Origin: Aphrocallistes beatrix
Lineage: Eukaryota; Porifera; Hexactinellida; Sceptrulophora; Aphrocallistidae
DNA length: 64,000 bases
Assembly: GCA_963281255.1 (NCBI GenBank)
Contig: OY725504.1
Span: 806,001 to 870,000, forward strand
Reading direction: 5' to 3'
Shown here: positions 46,801 to 58,200 of the stretch, one piece after another
How positions within the stretch are numbered: position 1 is the stretch's first letter
Layout of the letters: each line of letters opens with the position of its first letter
Translations under genes and position numbers: made by a program
The notes under the pieces: model-generated
What the model was told of the DNA's origin: nothing
What the model saw: only the letters and a program-made list of their open reading frames with translations
Database searches by the model: none

Positions 46801-49800
46801 TTACACTAAAGAATCAAAACTCGAGTCAAGTTGTGAAAAGTTCTGATAAATATACATACTTCAAGACAGTTATTTAGAATTTGAATACTGTCCTTAATAT
46901 GGATTTCACTTAATCAATCATTTTTAAATGGAAAAACTTGGTTTCTCACTCCCAGCACATGCATAACTCAAATATTTATTCCAAACCCTTTATCATCCCA
47001 GTTTGTACGGGGTTATAAACCCTATTTAACATCACTCACTGACACACTCTTAAGTCCACTTCCCTAGCTCTACTCTACACAGCACTAGCTGCCTAGAAGG
47101 ACTCTCTCATGGGAAGTGAATGGGTCATATGTGTGTTACATTCAATCTCTGATTCTGGTACGCATGCTTTATAAGCGATAGTGCTGGGATCTGATATTAC
47201 AGTTCGTGAGTGCATTATTTAATGGCTAAGTAGGGTATAACTCTGATAAGACTACTCATGGGGAATTTAAAGAGGTACGTCTTTATATCCTCAGTGGGTA
47301 TGTACTAACGGAAAATATATTTTATTTCTAATACAGAATACATTTGTCAGCATAACACCTACAAGTTTTATCATATAGATGACAAACTGAATATTTATTA
47401 TTTATTTAGTAAAAAGACCTATCATAATTTGTTCAAATATCCAATAGATATGGTTTTGAAGAGTAGTGCTAACCGAATTCTGATTTAATGTATTTATTCC
47501 TACTCCAAGGGTTGACATTCCAATGCCACCTCGCAATCTCCCAGAAGTAGAAGCCCTCCTACCTCCTGTCCCCAAGCAGGCTTTAATCCTCGGGAACCGC
47601 AAGATCCCGGCCCCTCCCCCCAATCTCCCGGAGGTAGATGAGAAGCTGGGGATCTCGTCTAATCGCGGTAAACCGCACAAGAACACGCTTGACCTTCCAA
47701 AGAAGAAGGTACGAGAGAAGTTGAGCACTAAACGTCTGAATTGGGTCAAAGTTAAAGAGACTGAGATGAATGAATCTGCCTTCTGGACTAAACTGAGAGA
47801 AGATAAGTGAGTTCAGTTCTCATTCTATATTTAGAATTAGAGCCCTTGTGTCTACCATTTCTCTGTGTAAATAGCTGTAAAAATGAAGATTTGTCATAGA
47901 TATTTATGTTCATTTTACTTACCAATTTCACTCACCATCATTCTATTAGCTCTTCCTCTCTAGGCTAGAGAATCCGGACATTATTGCTGACTTGAAAAAG
48001 CTGTTCGGACAAGAAGGGCGTAGACCGGTGGAGAAGGAGAAACCGGAAACACCTGCCTCTCACTGTCTGACCAACTCGTACATGGGAGGGAGGCGGGCAC
48101 AGGAACCCCAGGTGCTCGAGGCTAAGACCTGTCAGAACCTGTCAATCCTGCTAATGTCACTCAAGTACCCTCACGAGCAGATTAAGAAGATGATTCTCTC
48201 CATGGACGACGCACTAGGTCTACAGGTAGCTATAAATACAAATTCACTTTGTCTGATAATTATGTAATGAACCGTAGGATACGATTTATATTTCAGTGTT
48301 TACTTCTTTGGTTTTCGTTTATCCCTGTCCTGTATGTTTAGTGGCTGGAACAATTAGCGAAGTATTTACCATCAACGAGAGAAATCACCCAATTGAATAA
48401 AGTGAAGGACAAGTATGTGAGACTTATATCATGAGTTTACAATTTTTTAGTAGATTTTTACACCCTCTCTTTTTTTTAAAATTTTATTTTCTGCCTATTA
48501 TCTATAACATTTTCAGATTTCACGAAATGAATCAGGCTGAACAGTTCATTCTGGTAATAACCAAAATCGATAGATTGGTCGCTAGGCTTGATACCATGAT
48601 ATTCCGCAAAAAGTTTAAAGATGAAATCACCGACCTCGTACCAGACCTCCGATTAGTCAAGAAAGCTTGCAATGAGATTAAGAACTCACCGAAATTCGCC
48701 AAGATTCTGGAATACATCTTGATGATGGGTAACGTGATGAATGCCGGTACTAACAATGCCGGTTCTTATGGATTCAATCTGGAATTCCTTACGAAACTCG
48801 AAGATACCAAAGGTGTAAGCGATCACAGCACGACCGTGTTGAATTTCTTGGTCACCACCCTAGAGAAGCATGATGCGGAGCTGTTAAAATTCGCGAGGGA
48901 ATTGGAGTCAGTTAGTGGAGCTTCGAGAGTTAGCTATGCTGACTTGAAGCAGCGTATCAGGAGCATACAGACTTCTATCGAGGACATTCGTGCCGAACTT
49001 AAGCATTATAAAAGCGTGGCTAAAGATCACAATGACTTGTACGGGGAGGTATGTTATGGCGATATAGTAACGCTCATTAATAATCGCAACGATGGATTCT
49101 CCCGATCGACATTCCTATTATGTAAATACAGTCTACTCCGCTCATAGGACAACCGCTTAATCGGGTCACTTTTGGCAGGATCGAAACAGTTCTCACACAT
49201 AGAAGCTAATACAAAATATTTTCGGTTAATAGGGTTTTCCGCTTATTAATAGGGCCAAAATGTCCTCTGACCGATGTGGTCCTATTAAGCGAAGTCGACT
49301 GTAATACATTGTGAACCTCCGAGATGCGACAACTTCCGAAATCCGGCACAAGTGCCTACTTCCAATGGTGTCGCATCTCGGAGGTTTACCTATATTAATT
49401 TTCAAATATCATTTCAAGCATCCAATGACTCCCATACTTAACTAATATAGTATTTGTATGACTAATGTATCTCTGTGTGTATAGGTGATGACTCAATTCC
49501 TTACGTCAGCAGAAGGGGAGAGCCAGAATGTCCGCAAGCTACACAAGGAGATGGAAGACGACGTGACGCACCTGCTGAACTGGTATGCCATGGACTCGCA
49601 GAAGATCACGATGGAGGAGTTGTTCAGGTATATAAAGGACTTCGTACGCAGTTTTGATAAAGCAAAGAAACAAAATGAAGAAATGAAAGAGAAGAAAAAA
49701 CGCGAAGAAAAAGCGAAGAAGCGATTGGAAGAAATGAAGAAGAAACAGAACAATACAAAACCGCGTGTGGCTCGAACTGGAGTTGTGAATCTGGAAGAAA

Positions 49801-50162
49801 TAGGTGACGACAAGAGTGAGAATGTCCTAGACAACTTACTTGACTCTCTACGCACAGGGAAAGCATTCGACACTCGGTTTGCGAGACCGCGACGAAGCAA
49901 GCCTCTACAGATGGAGCAGATTCGCCCTCAGTTAAGCAACGATTCCAGAGCATATCACTCAGCGGTTAGTAATGAGAAGCAACACAAGCAAGAAGTGAAT
50001 GGCAATAGTCCCATGCTTCCTCACACCAACAGCTATGGGCGATACCAGCAGAAACCACAAGATGACCACCAACCTTCGCAAGCTCAAATGATTCTTGATC
50101 GGATGCAGGCGCAACCGAGCGCGAAAACACTCCCACCCAACTCAGAATCAACTTTCCTTTAA
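37848..50162 (+). CDS. Diaphanous-related formin, complete 12-exon gene
   Basis: Exons: 37848-38145, 39047-39253, 43738-43961, 44612-44774, 45484-45647, 45773-46003, 46437-46666, 47510-47806, 47964-48225, 48342-48412, 48517-49048, 49485-50162. All phases join, giving 1118 aa. GTPase-binding/FH3 region about 40-430 (VRCIKTFMNNKFGLHHMLEE, PFLSILQHLLLVRDDYFIRP), coiled coil about 430-490, a short FH1 (APPPPRP; PPVPKQ; PAPPPNLP), FH2 about 560-960 (STKRLNWVKVKETEM, KTCQNLSILLMSL, GNVMNAGTNNAGSYGFNLEF), and a DAD at about 1006 (NVLDNLLDSLRTGKAF with basic RPRRSK). This is the autoinhibited, Rho-activated actin nucleator architecture. FH1 is unusually short. The exon 7 donor (GTTAGT at 46667) was chosen because it is the only one restoring frame. 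Intron 2 (4.5 kb) hosts a nested gene and several transposons. AATAAA follows 7 nt after the stop. Confidence 0.92.
39483..39604. mobile_element. TA-flanked MITE, pogo-like, in formin intron 2
   Basis: Ends TACAGTAGATATAAGAACA and TAACCGGCATCCACTGTA, with inner repeats of GGTTATAAGAACA in inverse order. TA at each end. 122 bp. Confidence 0.75.
39770..40100 (-). CDS. Small two-exon gene nested in formin intron 2, unrecognised
   Basis: Exons 40078-40100 and 39770-40025 (minus strand) encode 92 aa starting MHAKSSSRNRPQIEGSIWTL and ending ALAEICKI. The intron is only 52 bp, with donor GTGAGT and acceptor TTTTTCTCAG, and the phase is preserved across it (AG/G). A second good acceptor, CTTCTTTCAG, lies 4 nt upstream of the ATG. 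The protein is hydrophilic and highly charged (ERTEQKTND, DRHKIKRKEND), with no membrane segment or known motif. I do not recognise the family. Matching splice signals and phase make it more than a chance ORF. Confidence 0.6.
40728..40907. mobile_element. ATACATGCCAAC-family element, copy 5
   Basis: Starts GCATTCGTGCCAACTGAGCC, contains AAAAAGCGGGACATAA and CAGTAGAAGAGTG, ends GGACGGTTGACATGTATG. Its right end has been interrupted by the element at 40908-41120. Confidence 0.75.
40908..41120. mobile_element. hAT-like element inserted into copy 5
   Basis: Ends CAGGACCGGTTCTACGGG and TAGGTGCGGCCCTG, flanked by a perfect 8-bp duplication CATGTATG (40900-40907 and 41121-41128). It contains internal repeats of TTTTAATGTAGTCGG and GTCGGCA. 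213 bp. Confidence 0.82.
42052..42761. mobile_element. 710-bp foldback (palindromic) transposon in formin intron 2
   Basis: The two 350-bp halves are near-perfect reverse complements meeting at about 42407 (ACATTATAATAATGT). Tips read GTGTGAAGTTAGCAGCGG and CCGCTGCTAACTTCACAC. The flanks show a perfect 10-bp duplication TGATTGCATT (42042-42051 and 42762-42771). Long TIRs with a 9-10-bp duplication suggest a Mutator-like (MULE) origin. The identical 69-codon frames on both strands are a consequence of the palindrome, not genes. Confidence 0.88.
43618..43642 (+). CDS. Candidate alternative first coding exon of the formin
   Basis: ATG followed by seven codons (VQSKKVK) and one extra base, ending in AAAG before GTAAAG. 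Its phase (1) is exactly that required by the exon at 43738, which is only 95 bp away. Joining them would make an N-terminally shortened formin that lacks the first 168 residues of the long form, including most of the Rho-binding segment. The leader is AT-rich without a clear TATA box. Confidence 0.45.
44243..44390. mobile_element. hAT-like element in formin intron 3
   Basis: Left end GAGTGGTTTTCAATT, right end GGTTGAATACCACTG plus a repeated CACTG. Near-perfect 8-bp duplication GAGTAAGG/GAGTAAAG. Related in type to the elements at 80 and 59593. Confidence 0.6.
49127..49303. mobile_element. TA-flanked MITE, pogo-like, in formin intron 11
   Basis: Ends TACAGTCTACTCCGCT and AGCGAAGTCGACTGTA. 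The interior matches the reverse complement of 56687-56857 (AGAAGCTAATACAAAA, TTTTCGGTTAATAGGG, ATGTCCTCTGACCGATGTG), so these are two copies of one family. Confidence 0.82.
49304..49392. mobile_element. Second short MITE abutting the first
   Basis: AACCTCCGAGATGCGACA at the left and TGTCGCATCTCGGAGGTT at the right are perfect inverse arms around a short loop. Distinct family from its neighbour; both sit in formin intron 11. Confidence 0.75.
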
Positions 50163-50168
50163 CCAATT

Positions 50169-50174
50169 AATAAA
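50169..50174 (+). terminator. Polyadenylation signal of the formin
   Basis: AATAAA starting 7 nt after the stop at 50162, implying a very short 3'UTR if used. Confidence 0.55.
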
Positions 50175-53002
50175 TCCATTTAAATCTCGTGCAACCGTAT
50201 CACAAAACTTGATACTCCAACATTTAATTATTTCGTCTACTGTTATGAAGAGCTTCTCTAGAAGATACAGTTGATTTTAGCCTTCCTACTATTTTGCTAG
50301 TATAACTTATCTCTCCCTAACAGTACCAATTATACCTCCTGTATGAATTTTACCAACGCTCCAGATATCTTCTACATATATATCCCTCTTCCTGTAACCA
50401 TACAGATTAGAACATACTCTTTTCTACTTACTAAGTGTTAAGCTTATTCCGATTACGTACTACTAATAATGGCCTATGAACTTCTTTGCAACTCACTTGC
50501 TCTACATGTTAATAACTGTACTAGTGCATTAAATTGTGAATTACTAGATTTGCTTTTACTTGTAAGGGAAGAGATTAAATTATTTTGTCCCCTTTTTGTT
50601 CTGGATTGACAAAAGGATAACGGTTGATGGGTAGCCCTCAGTGAGGAGTCTGCTTAATCCCAATTATCAGAATATGCGTATAAGTGGGGTGGACAAGAAT
50701 TCTGACCCATTCTCAAGGTTTTAATCAAGCGACATCGAATGATAAAATTCTGAGTGGTTCGACTGCTATAATTTTCTGTTTGAAAGTTACATAACCATTT
50801 CTTGCACTTATAGAGAATGATACGGAACTCAATAATGTTATTTAAAATTCGTGGAATGCTCTATCCTCATCAACCACTATATAACCATGATATATGTTAT
50901 TTAATTTATCAGCTGATAAAATTCAATATATCAGTCTGTACCCTTATGCTAAAGAATGCGCGTATCTGATGGCTTTCATTATAGATAGCTTTGATTCCAT
51001 CCCCGATTCTGTATGAATGCATCTCTAACTTAATAATCTTGTTTATTCCGTGTGATATGTATTCTATACGTGACTGGAGACAGATACAGTTTCCTATAAA
51101 TGACAATTTTGTCACAAAATCTGAGTTAAGCTTTGCATTGTTTACCATTTTGTATTAAGTATATCACAATTTCAATTAATAGAACGTATTCATCAGCACA
51201 TTTAAAGATATTATTAAAATTGATTACAGATAAATCTACTGTGAAGTCATTGTTGGTGTTGGCGCAAGGGTTTGGTCCACCTTCAATTTTATTGTCTGAG
51301 AATCTACATCGGATAATGGACTAGCAGTCTGTCTCAGTCTGACCTTAGCTTGTGTAATTCAATTATGCATTTTATTAGAAATCGGAACTTTTAAAAACAA
51401 TACGATTAGTTCAATTCAATATAATAACGTTAGATTTGATGTAATCCATTTCAAATATATAGAATTTCTCGCGAATATTTTGTGATGTATTGTTGTATCC
51501 ATTCGGACCATTTCAATTTTCATTCAATAATTTCAAACCACAATTTAATTTCGACGATTATTCCGAAGAATAATTCCAGTGTTTCCTCAAATTGGCTCTG
51601 ATTTGTAACCTCAAAAGTTATTAAATCTGAATCTTTAATGACTTTACCATACACTTCACACACTAACGTGAACATAAGTTTGCGACCTAGACTAACCAGA
51701 GAATCGATCTCAGGTATCCTCATAGAGAGCAGCAACAATGGCTATAAATTAGTCAATATATCAGTTTAGGATATGTAAATTGATCTATTTTGGACCAATT
51801 TTATATTTGGAATGCTCTAGTCGATAGGTATATTATACATTTATATATATATTGGTAGTGTATAGTGTTGTCTTGATTGCCAGAATATACTTGATATTTG
51901 CTTATAAAGCAGTTATTTATATTTCTCTTCGCTTTGATTACATTCGACAAACTGTCTTGTTACGGTGGTCTAATAAAAAGGTGAGTTTATCTCGAGCGTT
52001 TTGCATGTTCATAATTGGAATAATCTTTCAATAAATTAGCTGTTTCCCCACTTAAATACTGAATTAGGCCTAGAAGTCTAATCTTCTTGCATTAAAATTC
52101 ATTTTGACTTAAATTACATATATACTATCTATCCATTGACAATTATTGGTAAGTTTCGACAATTCGGTTCATTCTGTTTGAAATCCTGAGACCTTATTGT
52201 ATGCATGTAAATAATTCAAATCCGATGGATCATTTCCACTAAAGTTTTGAGTGTAATTGATCTTTGTTACCTTGAAAACATTCACAAAGCATTTATCGAT
52301 TCTTTCTAAGTTTGCTGCTGTTTTGTATGTCCTTGTTTGTACTTGTATAAGGATTACCGATGGTGCAAATATTCGCATAATTCTAGGGTATTCTTAAAAG
52401 TCCTTGAACTACTTCATGAGATTCTCTGAATGTTTGATTCGCTCCCAGGCCAGATGGCATTCTCTCAGTCGTTTAAGCAAAATTAATATTCATTCACTGA
52501 TGACTAATTTAATCCATGCATCGAGCGAGAAACCTTCAAAATTTCGACGATCTGTCGAAGCATAATCTCAATAACCTCTCACTATATAAAAGAAAAAAAA
52601 TAGCTTTTATTTTCCATTTTGAGAAGAGTCCTTACTTGTTATAAATGGATAGAAGTTTTTCGTTTAGTCAGACTATTTCGCTTGAATTCGAACCGTCAAA
52701 TGGCCAACAATTCCTCACATCTATTGACACCCGGTAAGAATCATGTTTATAATCCGATGTGCCTATTCAGCCAATTTATTGACAAATTACCAGCTAGGTT
52801 AATGAGCTACCTTTTCGCACTATTTTCTCCATTTTCAGCCTTCTCATACTTCGATGGTAGTATTGTTATTCTATATTCTGGTGAATTGCTGGATTTCCAA
52901 TTAATGTATCTGTATCTTTTCATCAATTCGTATTTGTATAATACGTAGGTTGTGTACAATTGTCGCCATTTAATAGCTAATCTGGGATATTGTAACGAAT
53001 GG

Positions 53003-53217
53003 ATACTTGCCAACTGTCCCGTTTTTGGCGGGACGTCCCGCTTTTTTCACTCTTCTATTAAGCTAATTTTCTCGAGTGTCCCGCTTTTACATGAAATTTC
53101 CCCATTATGTCCCGCTTTTTTTTACTCATGTATAATACTTTTCTATTGCGTCTCGCCGTGTCCCGAGAAATTCAACGCTGCGTCCCGTTTTTATCATGGC
53201 TCAGGTTGGCATGTATG
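53003..53217. mobile_element. ATACATGCCAAC-family element, copy 6 (reverse)
   Basis: Starts ATACTTGCCAACTGTCCCG, ends ATCATGGCTCAGGTTGGCATGTAT. The most complete copy: it has four CCCGCTTTT blocks. Flanks share CGAATG, a decayed duplication. Confidence 0.82.
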
Positions 53218-55263
53218 CGAATGTGACTTTTTATCCTGGGTGACTAACTTTATATTAACATTCAGAACATTACCAAAAAGTTTGTTTGAGAGTTTGGGAA
53301 AGGATAGGAGTGTACTTTTTGATGATGAGACAGAGCCTAGGTACTTTGACCTATTTCTTAATTCTGTATTATAGCATAGAAAAGCTTAGTTATAAATTGC
53401 TGAATATACTTTTCTTGACATTTGGGCGTCCTCCAACTAATTAATGGAGTGTTGTAAATCTGAGCCCCTACGCCATCCTACGAAAGTTCATTTACTTTAT
53501 TCCTGTCATTTCCTTTCTCTCAATGTTTGAAATCGATTATCCCAACCACTGATAAAATGATTTGGATTGGAATTGTGTTGCATACCATACAGACAATATA
53601 CTTAAGATAGTCGCCTCTTACATTGTGTAAATCTTTAATTCTTCAAAGTGGCTAATCTTCTCAGAACATTCCATTTTGAGGCTAACTTATTCTAATCTTT
53701 AGTTCACGTAGGCTCTTCCATCGATAGCATCTACTATGCAGGATTAATTTGTCCAAGTCGACATATTGGCTTTAGTATTTTCGATCCTAATTTCAAAAAG
53801 TATTTTTAATTTTGTGGGTGAGTTTACAGGTATTTGTTGTGATGAAAAGTAGGCCAGTTTAAAACTAAATTTAGTAATAATGACTTTATGCTTTTTGACT
53901 AAATTTTTAAAAAAATTGAGTTACCTAGAACTATCGAGTACAAATGTTATGTACGAATCAGCAAATTAACACCTGTTTGCATTTTAGAACGCACATCATC
54001 CCTATCAATACTCCTCTTCATGCCATTACCTCACCAACCAAGTTGTGTGAATACGTCTAAAGTTTAAATATTTAGACCCCTCGGTCAACAAGAACAACAA
54101 CTAATAGTCACAAAGTCCTCCACATAGTATTATACTACGTTTATACCTCGAAACATTATGCAAGTTTATTGTGCAATTGTTTCAATTCAGGTTATAGCGT
54201 TATTAGCCTTCGTCACTTCTAGGAATGTAATTGAGCACTAATTAGACTCTATTTGCACTCTATGCATAAATCTTATCAATTCAACCGTCCCGGGTTTTAG
54301 TCTATTTATATGTTATTTAGGCATTTCGCTCGCATTTATTTTACTTTCCTGTTCAATCTATTTATTTGTAAGTCTAATTGATTCGCCGAATTTTGATTTA
54401 TATCCTCTCTTTTTTAAAAATTATAATAAATTCATTTGTGAAAGCATTTCACTGAACCAGTTTTAACTTCTATTCATTGATAAACACGCGCTCCATTTTG
54501 CAACTAATTAGGAATATATACCCTTTCCAACCTACCGTCTCGATAAGACATTACTTTCTATCCTTCTTTATGTTGGTTAGCATTTTGGGTTGTGGGGTGA
54601 TTGAACTTTCATTTTAGTGATACGTGTAAATCATATACGTTGTATTCACATGGAATATATGATTGTTGCACATAGAAAGTAATTGAGAATTGTAATACTC
54701 TTTAATTGATGATTTTATAACAGTTATCGTACTCTTTGTAGATTTCTTAGGCTGGAAATTGCCAACCTTTGTAGGATTAATTATTCAATTCATCAAGTAC
54801 CATTTTTTCAAATTTACTTTTGAGCGATGCTAGTGTTGAAAGATTCATTAATTAAATACTACAAGAGGCTTCGAATAAAATCAATAGCATTTCCTTCCCT
54901 TTCTCATTTCCCATCACCGATTCTTCTACCGTGTTTCGAAGTAGCATATAGTGAATTAGGATTTTTTACGAGGTCATTAAAAATCACTAACATTTAATAA
55001 ATATCTGTAGAGGTTATCCCTCTCGCTCTTACCACATGATTCAATTCCTATAACAAATGAAAATAAAAAGTTTGTTTTGAGAACTAATAATAGCGACATC
55101 ATATCTCAAATCTTTTTGAGGTATTTTATGAATATTGTTTCATTAAAAACAATTATGACACATGAACCCATTTTCCAGATCCGATCTCCGAGTGAGATGT
55201 ATCGTGTATTATGTTAATCGAAAGTTAATTGAGCATTAATACGTTTCTTTCAACAGACGCAGT

Positions 55264-58200
55264 ATGGCGTCAAAGAATAAACCCAAGAGAGGCAAGAGAT
55301 ATCCTTCTCAGGAGAACCTCAGCCAGGAAGCGAGTGAGGTACAGGAACTGATGCAGGAAGTTGATAATATGAATCCGGATAAGGTTCAGGAACAGCTGCT
55401 GCAGATGCTAAATGAGAATGATCTTCCTGAAAAATCCAAGATTGATATTCTCAACAAAGATATGAAGACTCAGCGAATGATACTGAAGAGTTATGTTTTT
55501 AAGAAACATGGAACGAAGAAGGAAGGTAAGATCTTAAGTATACTTGTCCGAGATTTTTGTTTCCCTAGGTAACAACAATAGCTGTATATCGATATTTGAG
55601 CATCTAAGATGTTTTTTAAATCTGAGGGGCAAGCCCCCCAGACCCCCCTTACCGTCGCTCGCTCTTGACCCCCCAGGTTTTATTCTATTTTTCAAAACTT
55701 GGCGCCTATGGTTTCAACGCACCATTTTTGATCCGGTTAAAACCGGACCAGTGACGCCGTCCCTGAGAATAGAGAGCTCGGTTTTCAAATTAAGTGGCGA
55801 TGGATTAATTCGCCAGAAAAAAATTCTATCTGTCAATACGTAGTATGCATATTTCCACATGCTTAGTTTTCCCTAACTACCAACTTTTTATATCATACAT
55901 GCGAACGTCCCGATTTTTACTCTTCTATTGAGTGCCCGTTTTAACATGAAATTTGTCCATTATGTCCCGATTTTTTTTTTACATGTATGATACTTTTCTA
56001 TTAAGTCCCGCCATGTCCCGCGAAATTCAACGCCGCGTCCCGCTTTTATCACGGCTCAAGTTGGGATGTGTGTTATACTGTCCATGTTCTCTAATGGTTA
56101 ATCTGAGACCTGTTGCTCACTGATAGAGACAGATAGGGGGTTCTCTATGAGTTTCAATTTGCACCCCTAGAGTATCCTTCCTCTTTGGTCACACTATTGA
56201 TTAACGAATAGCTACGAAATAAGATACACTGCGAAATGTCTATCACAACAATGAACTTTTAGTAGCAAGACAAATTTATTTATTTCTCAATTCTTCGTGT
56301 CACACTCTTTCGTGGTTAATCGCGTGTTCTGTCTATCCTACGTTCATTTCCAACTTTCCATCACATCACTGAGTCTGATAGAGTCCATAATTGTGTGATT
56401 ACTAATCAGTGCAGCTAGATTAGACGGAGTTTAACGATACTTTGTCTGGCTTATCCTTAATTATTTATACAAAACATTTTGTAGCAATTACCGGGTCCTA
56501 TAGCATAACTAGGACCTTTTCATGAATGTGTATTACATCAATCACCTGGCTCTTGTTGGAAAATATCAATCATTGCATACGTAAGTCATCTACAATTTAG
56601 TAAATTACCCGATTGAGCGAATGAACCTTATTTGTTTAGTTTACGATATTTTCAACTAGATGCCGCAGATTTGATATGTGTATAATACAGTCACATCGGT
56701 CAGAGGACATTTTGCCCCGATTAAGCGGAGAACCCTATCAACCGAAAACGTTTTGTATTAGCTTCTATTTGTGAGAGCTATTCCCGTCCTGCCAAAAGTG
56801 GCCCGGTTGAGCGGTTGACCCGATTAAACAGTGACCCTATAAGCAGAGTCGGCTGTATATACATATTTTCACACTTTTAAGGGCAAAGTCCTACGCTCCC
56901 AGGATATCTCGTACTTGGTTTTGATAGGATAATTATATTAATTAAATATACATTTTCAAGGTTCTATACAGAAATGCTATGGTCAATTGCTCTACTAAGG
57001 ATGTTGAGCTGTTGTACAATATTGATTGAGTCACAATAATATTTGGTGTTGCAGTCTTTTGATAATAACTTCTTCTCCTCTACAATTCTAAATGACCCCG
57101 CACGGCCCTTGATATTTTTGTCTAATCGAAATTTTGTATTAACATTATCATTTATTTTTTTAAATTTGCATGTTGGGAATGAAACTTTCCGTTACTTACT
57201 TATCTGGAGGTTGGCTTATCCGAGTATTTTTTCGAATTATTTGAAACACTTCTATCTGTTGTAGGAAAGAGTTCAGTGGACGAGTTCGTTGAGCAGCTGA
57301 AGACCACTCTGCCCATAGAAGAGATGATCCCCATCCTGGAGAAGCTGAGGGTTGCAGTGGGGACGTATCACATCACCTGGCTGCATGATTTCGCAGATAG
57401 GAAGGGACACGTTAAACTTCTCGCCCTGATGAAACACTGGAACGACGCCAGACCAGATGAGAGTGAGTTCATGTACTTAAATTAGATTTAAACACGACAT
57501 TTAAAGTTATCAATTGTACGTATCTTAATATTATTAACAATTATTTTATCGACATTTTTCATTGCACGCAGTTTGCCTTTTTAAGATGTAATAAAATATT
57601 GCATTTGAATAATCACATTTCTAACTCTTCTGTATATACCACTAATCCATTGTATACGTATATACCATTAATAATATTAAATTAATAATTATATATACTA
57701 TGTATATAATATGCTCTTGCAACTAGGAATCCAACTTTCATAGTAGTTATTGACTCACGATGTACAGATCCTATCTTGTAAGACAGTTTCACAAGCGAAG
57801 TTAGGAATCAGATATTTATTGAAGAAACACTCTTGTTTCTATTTTTATTTGTTAAGCGACATGCTAGGTTGATGATTTACAAAATCAAGTCGTAAATATT
57901 TGGGTTATAATTCAATGCGTTTAATACTTGCCTCTAATTAATGACGTCATACTCGTTAGCAGGCTCACTTTGCGACTTTTCTTGCCGCATAGCAGCGACC
58001 TGAGCCTCCTTCTTCTCCCGGGCCATATGCTCTGCGACACGGATAGCCGCCAGGTCCAATAGAGTCTCGAGCTTGAACTTGAGGAAGTTATTCTCTTCCT
58101 GCAGTTGTTCATTCTGTTTCTGTAGCTTCACGTATGCCTGGCTGGATATGGACCCTACCCTCCCAGTGGGATTCCTCCCGGTCCCTTCATTCTCTCCGAA

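Larger units (their letters stand above)
50163..55255. other. 5.1-kb region between the two formin genes, no gene seen
   Basis: AT-rich. It holds AATAAA of the upstream formin at 50169 and the ATACATGCCAAC-family copy at 53003-53217. Open frames at 51520-51738 (-), 52169-52378 (-), 52619-52948 (+) and 52952-53374 (+) show no domains; the last overlaps the transposon. Confidence 0.5.

Noticed and set aside
52619-53374. Two adjacent plus-strand frames of 109 and 140 codons
   Set aside because: The second runs through a transposon copy; the first has no motif and no supporting signals.
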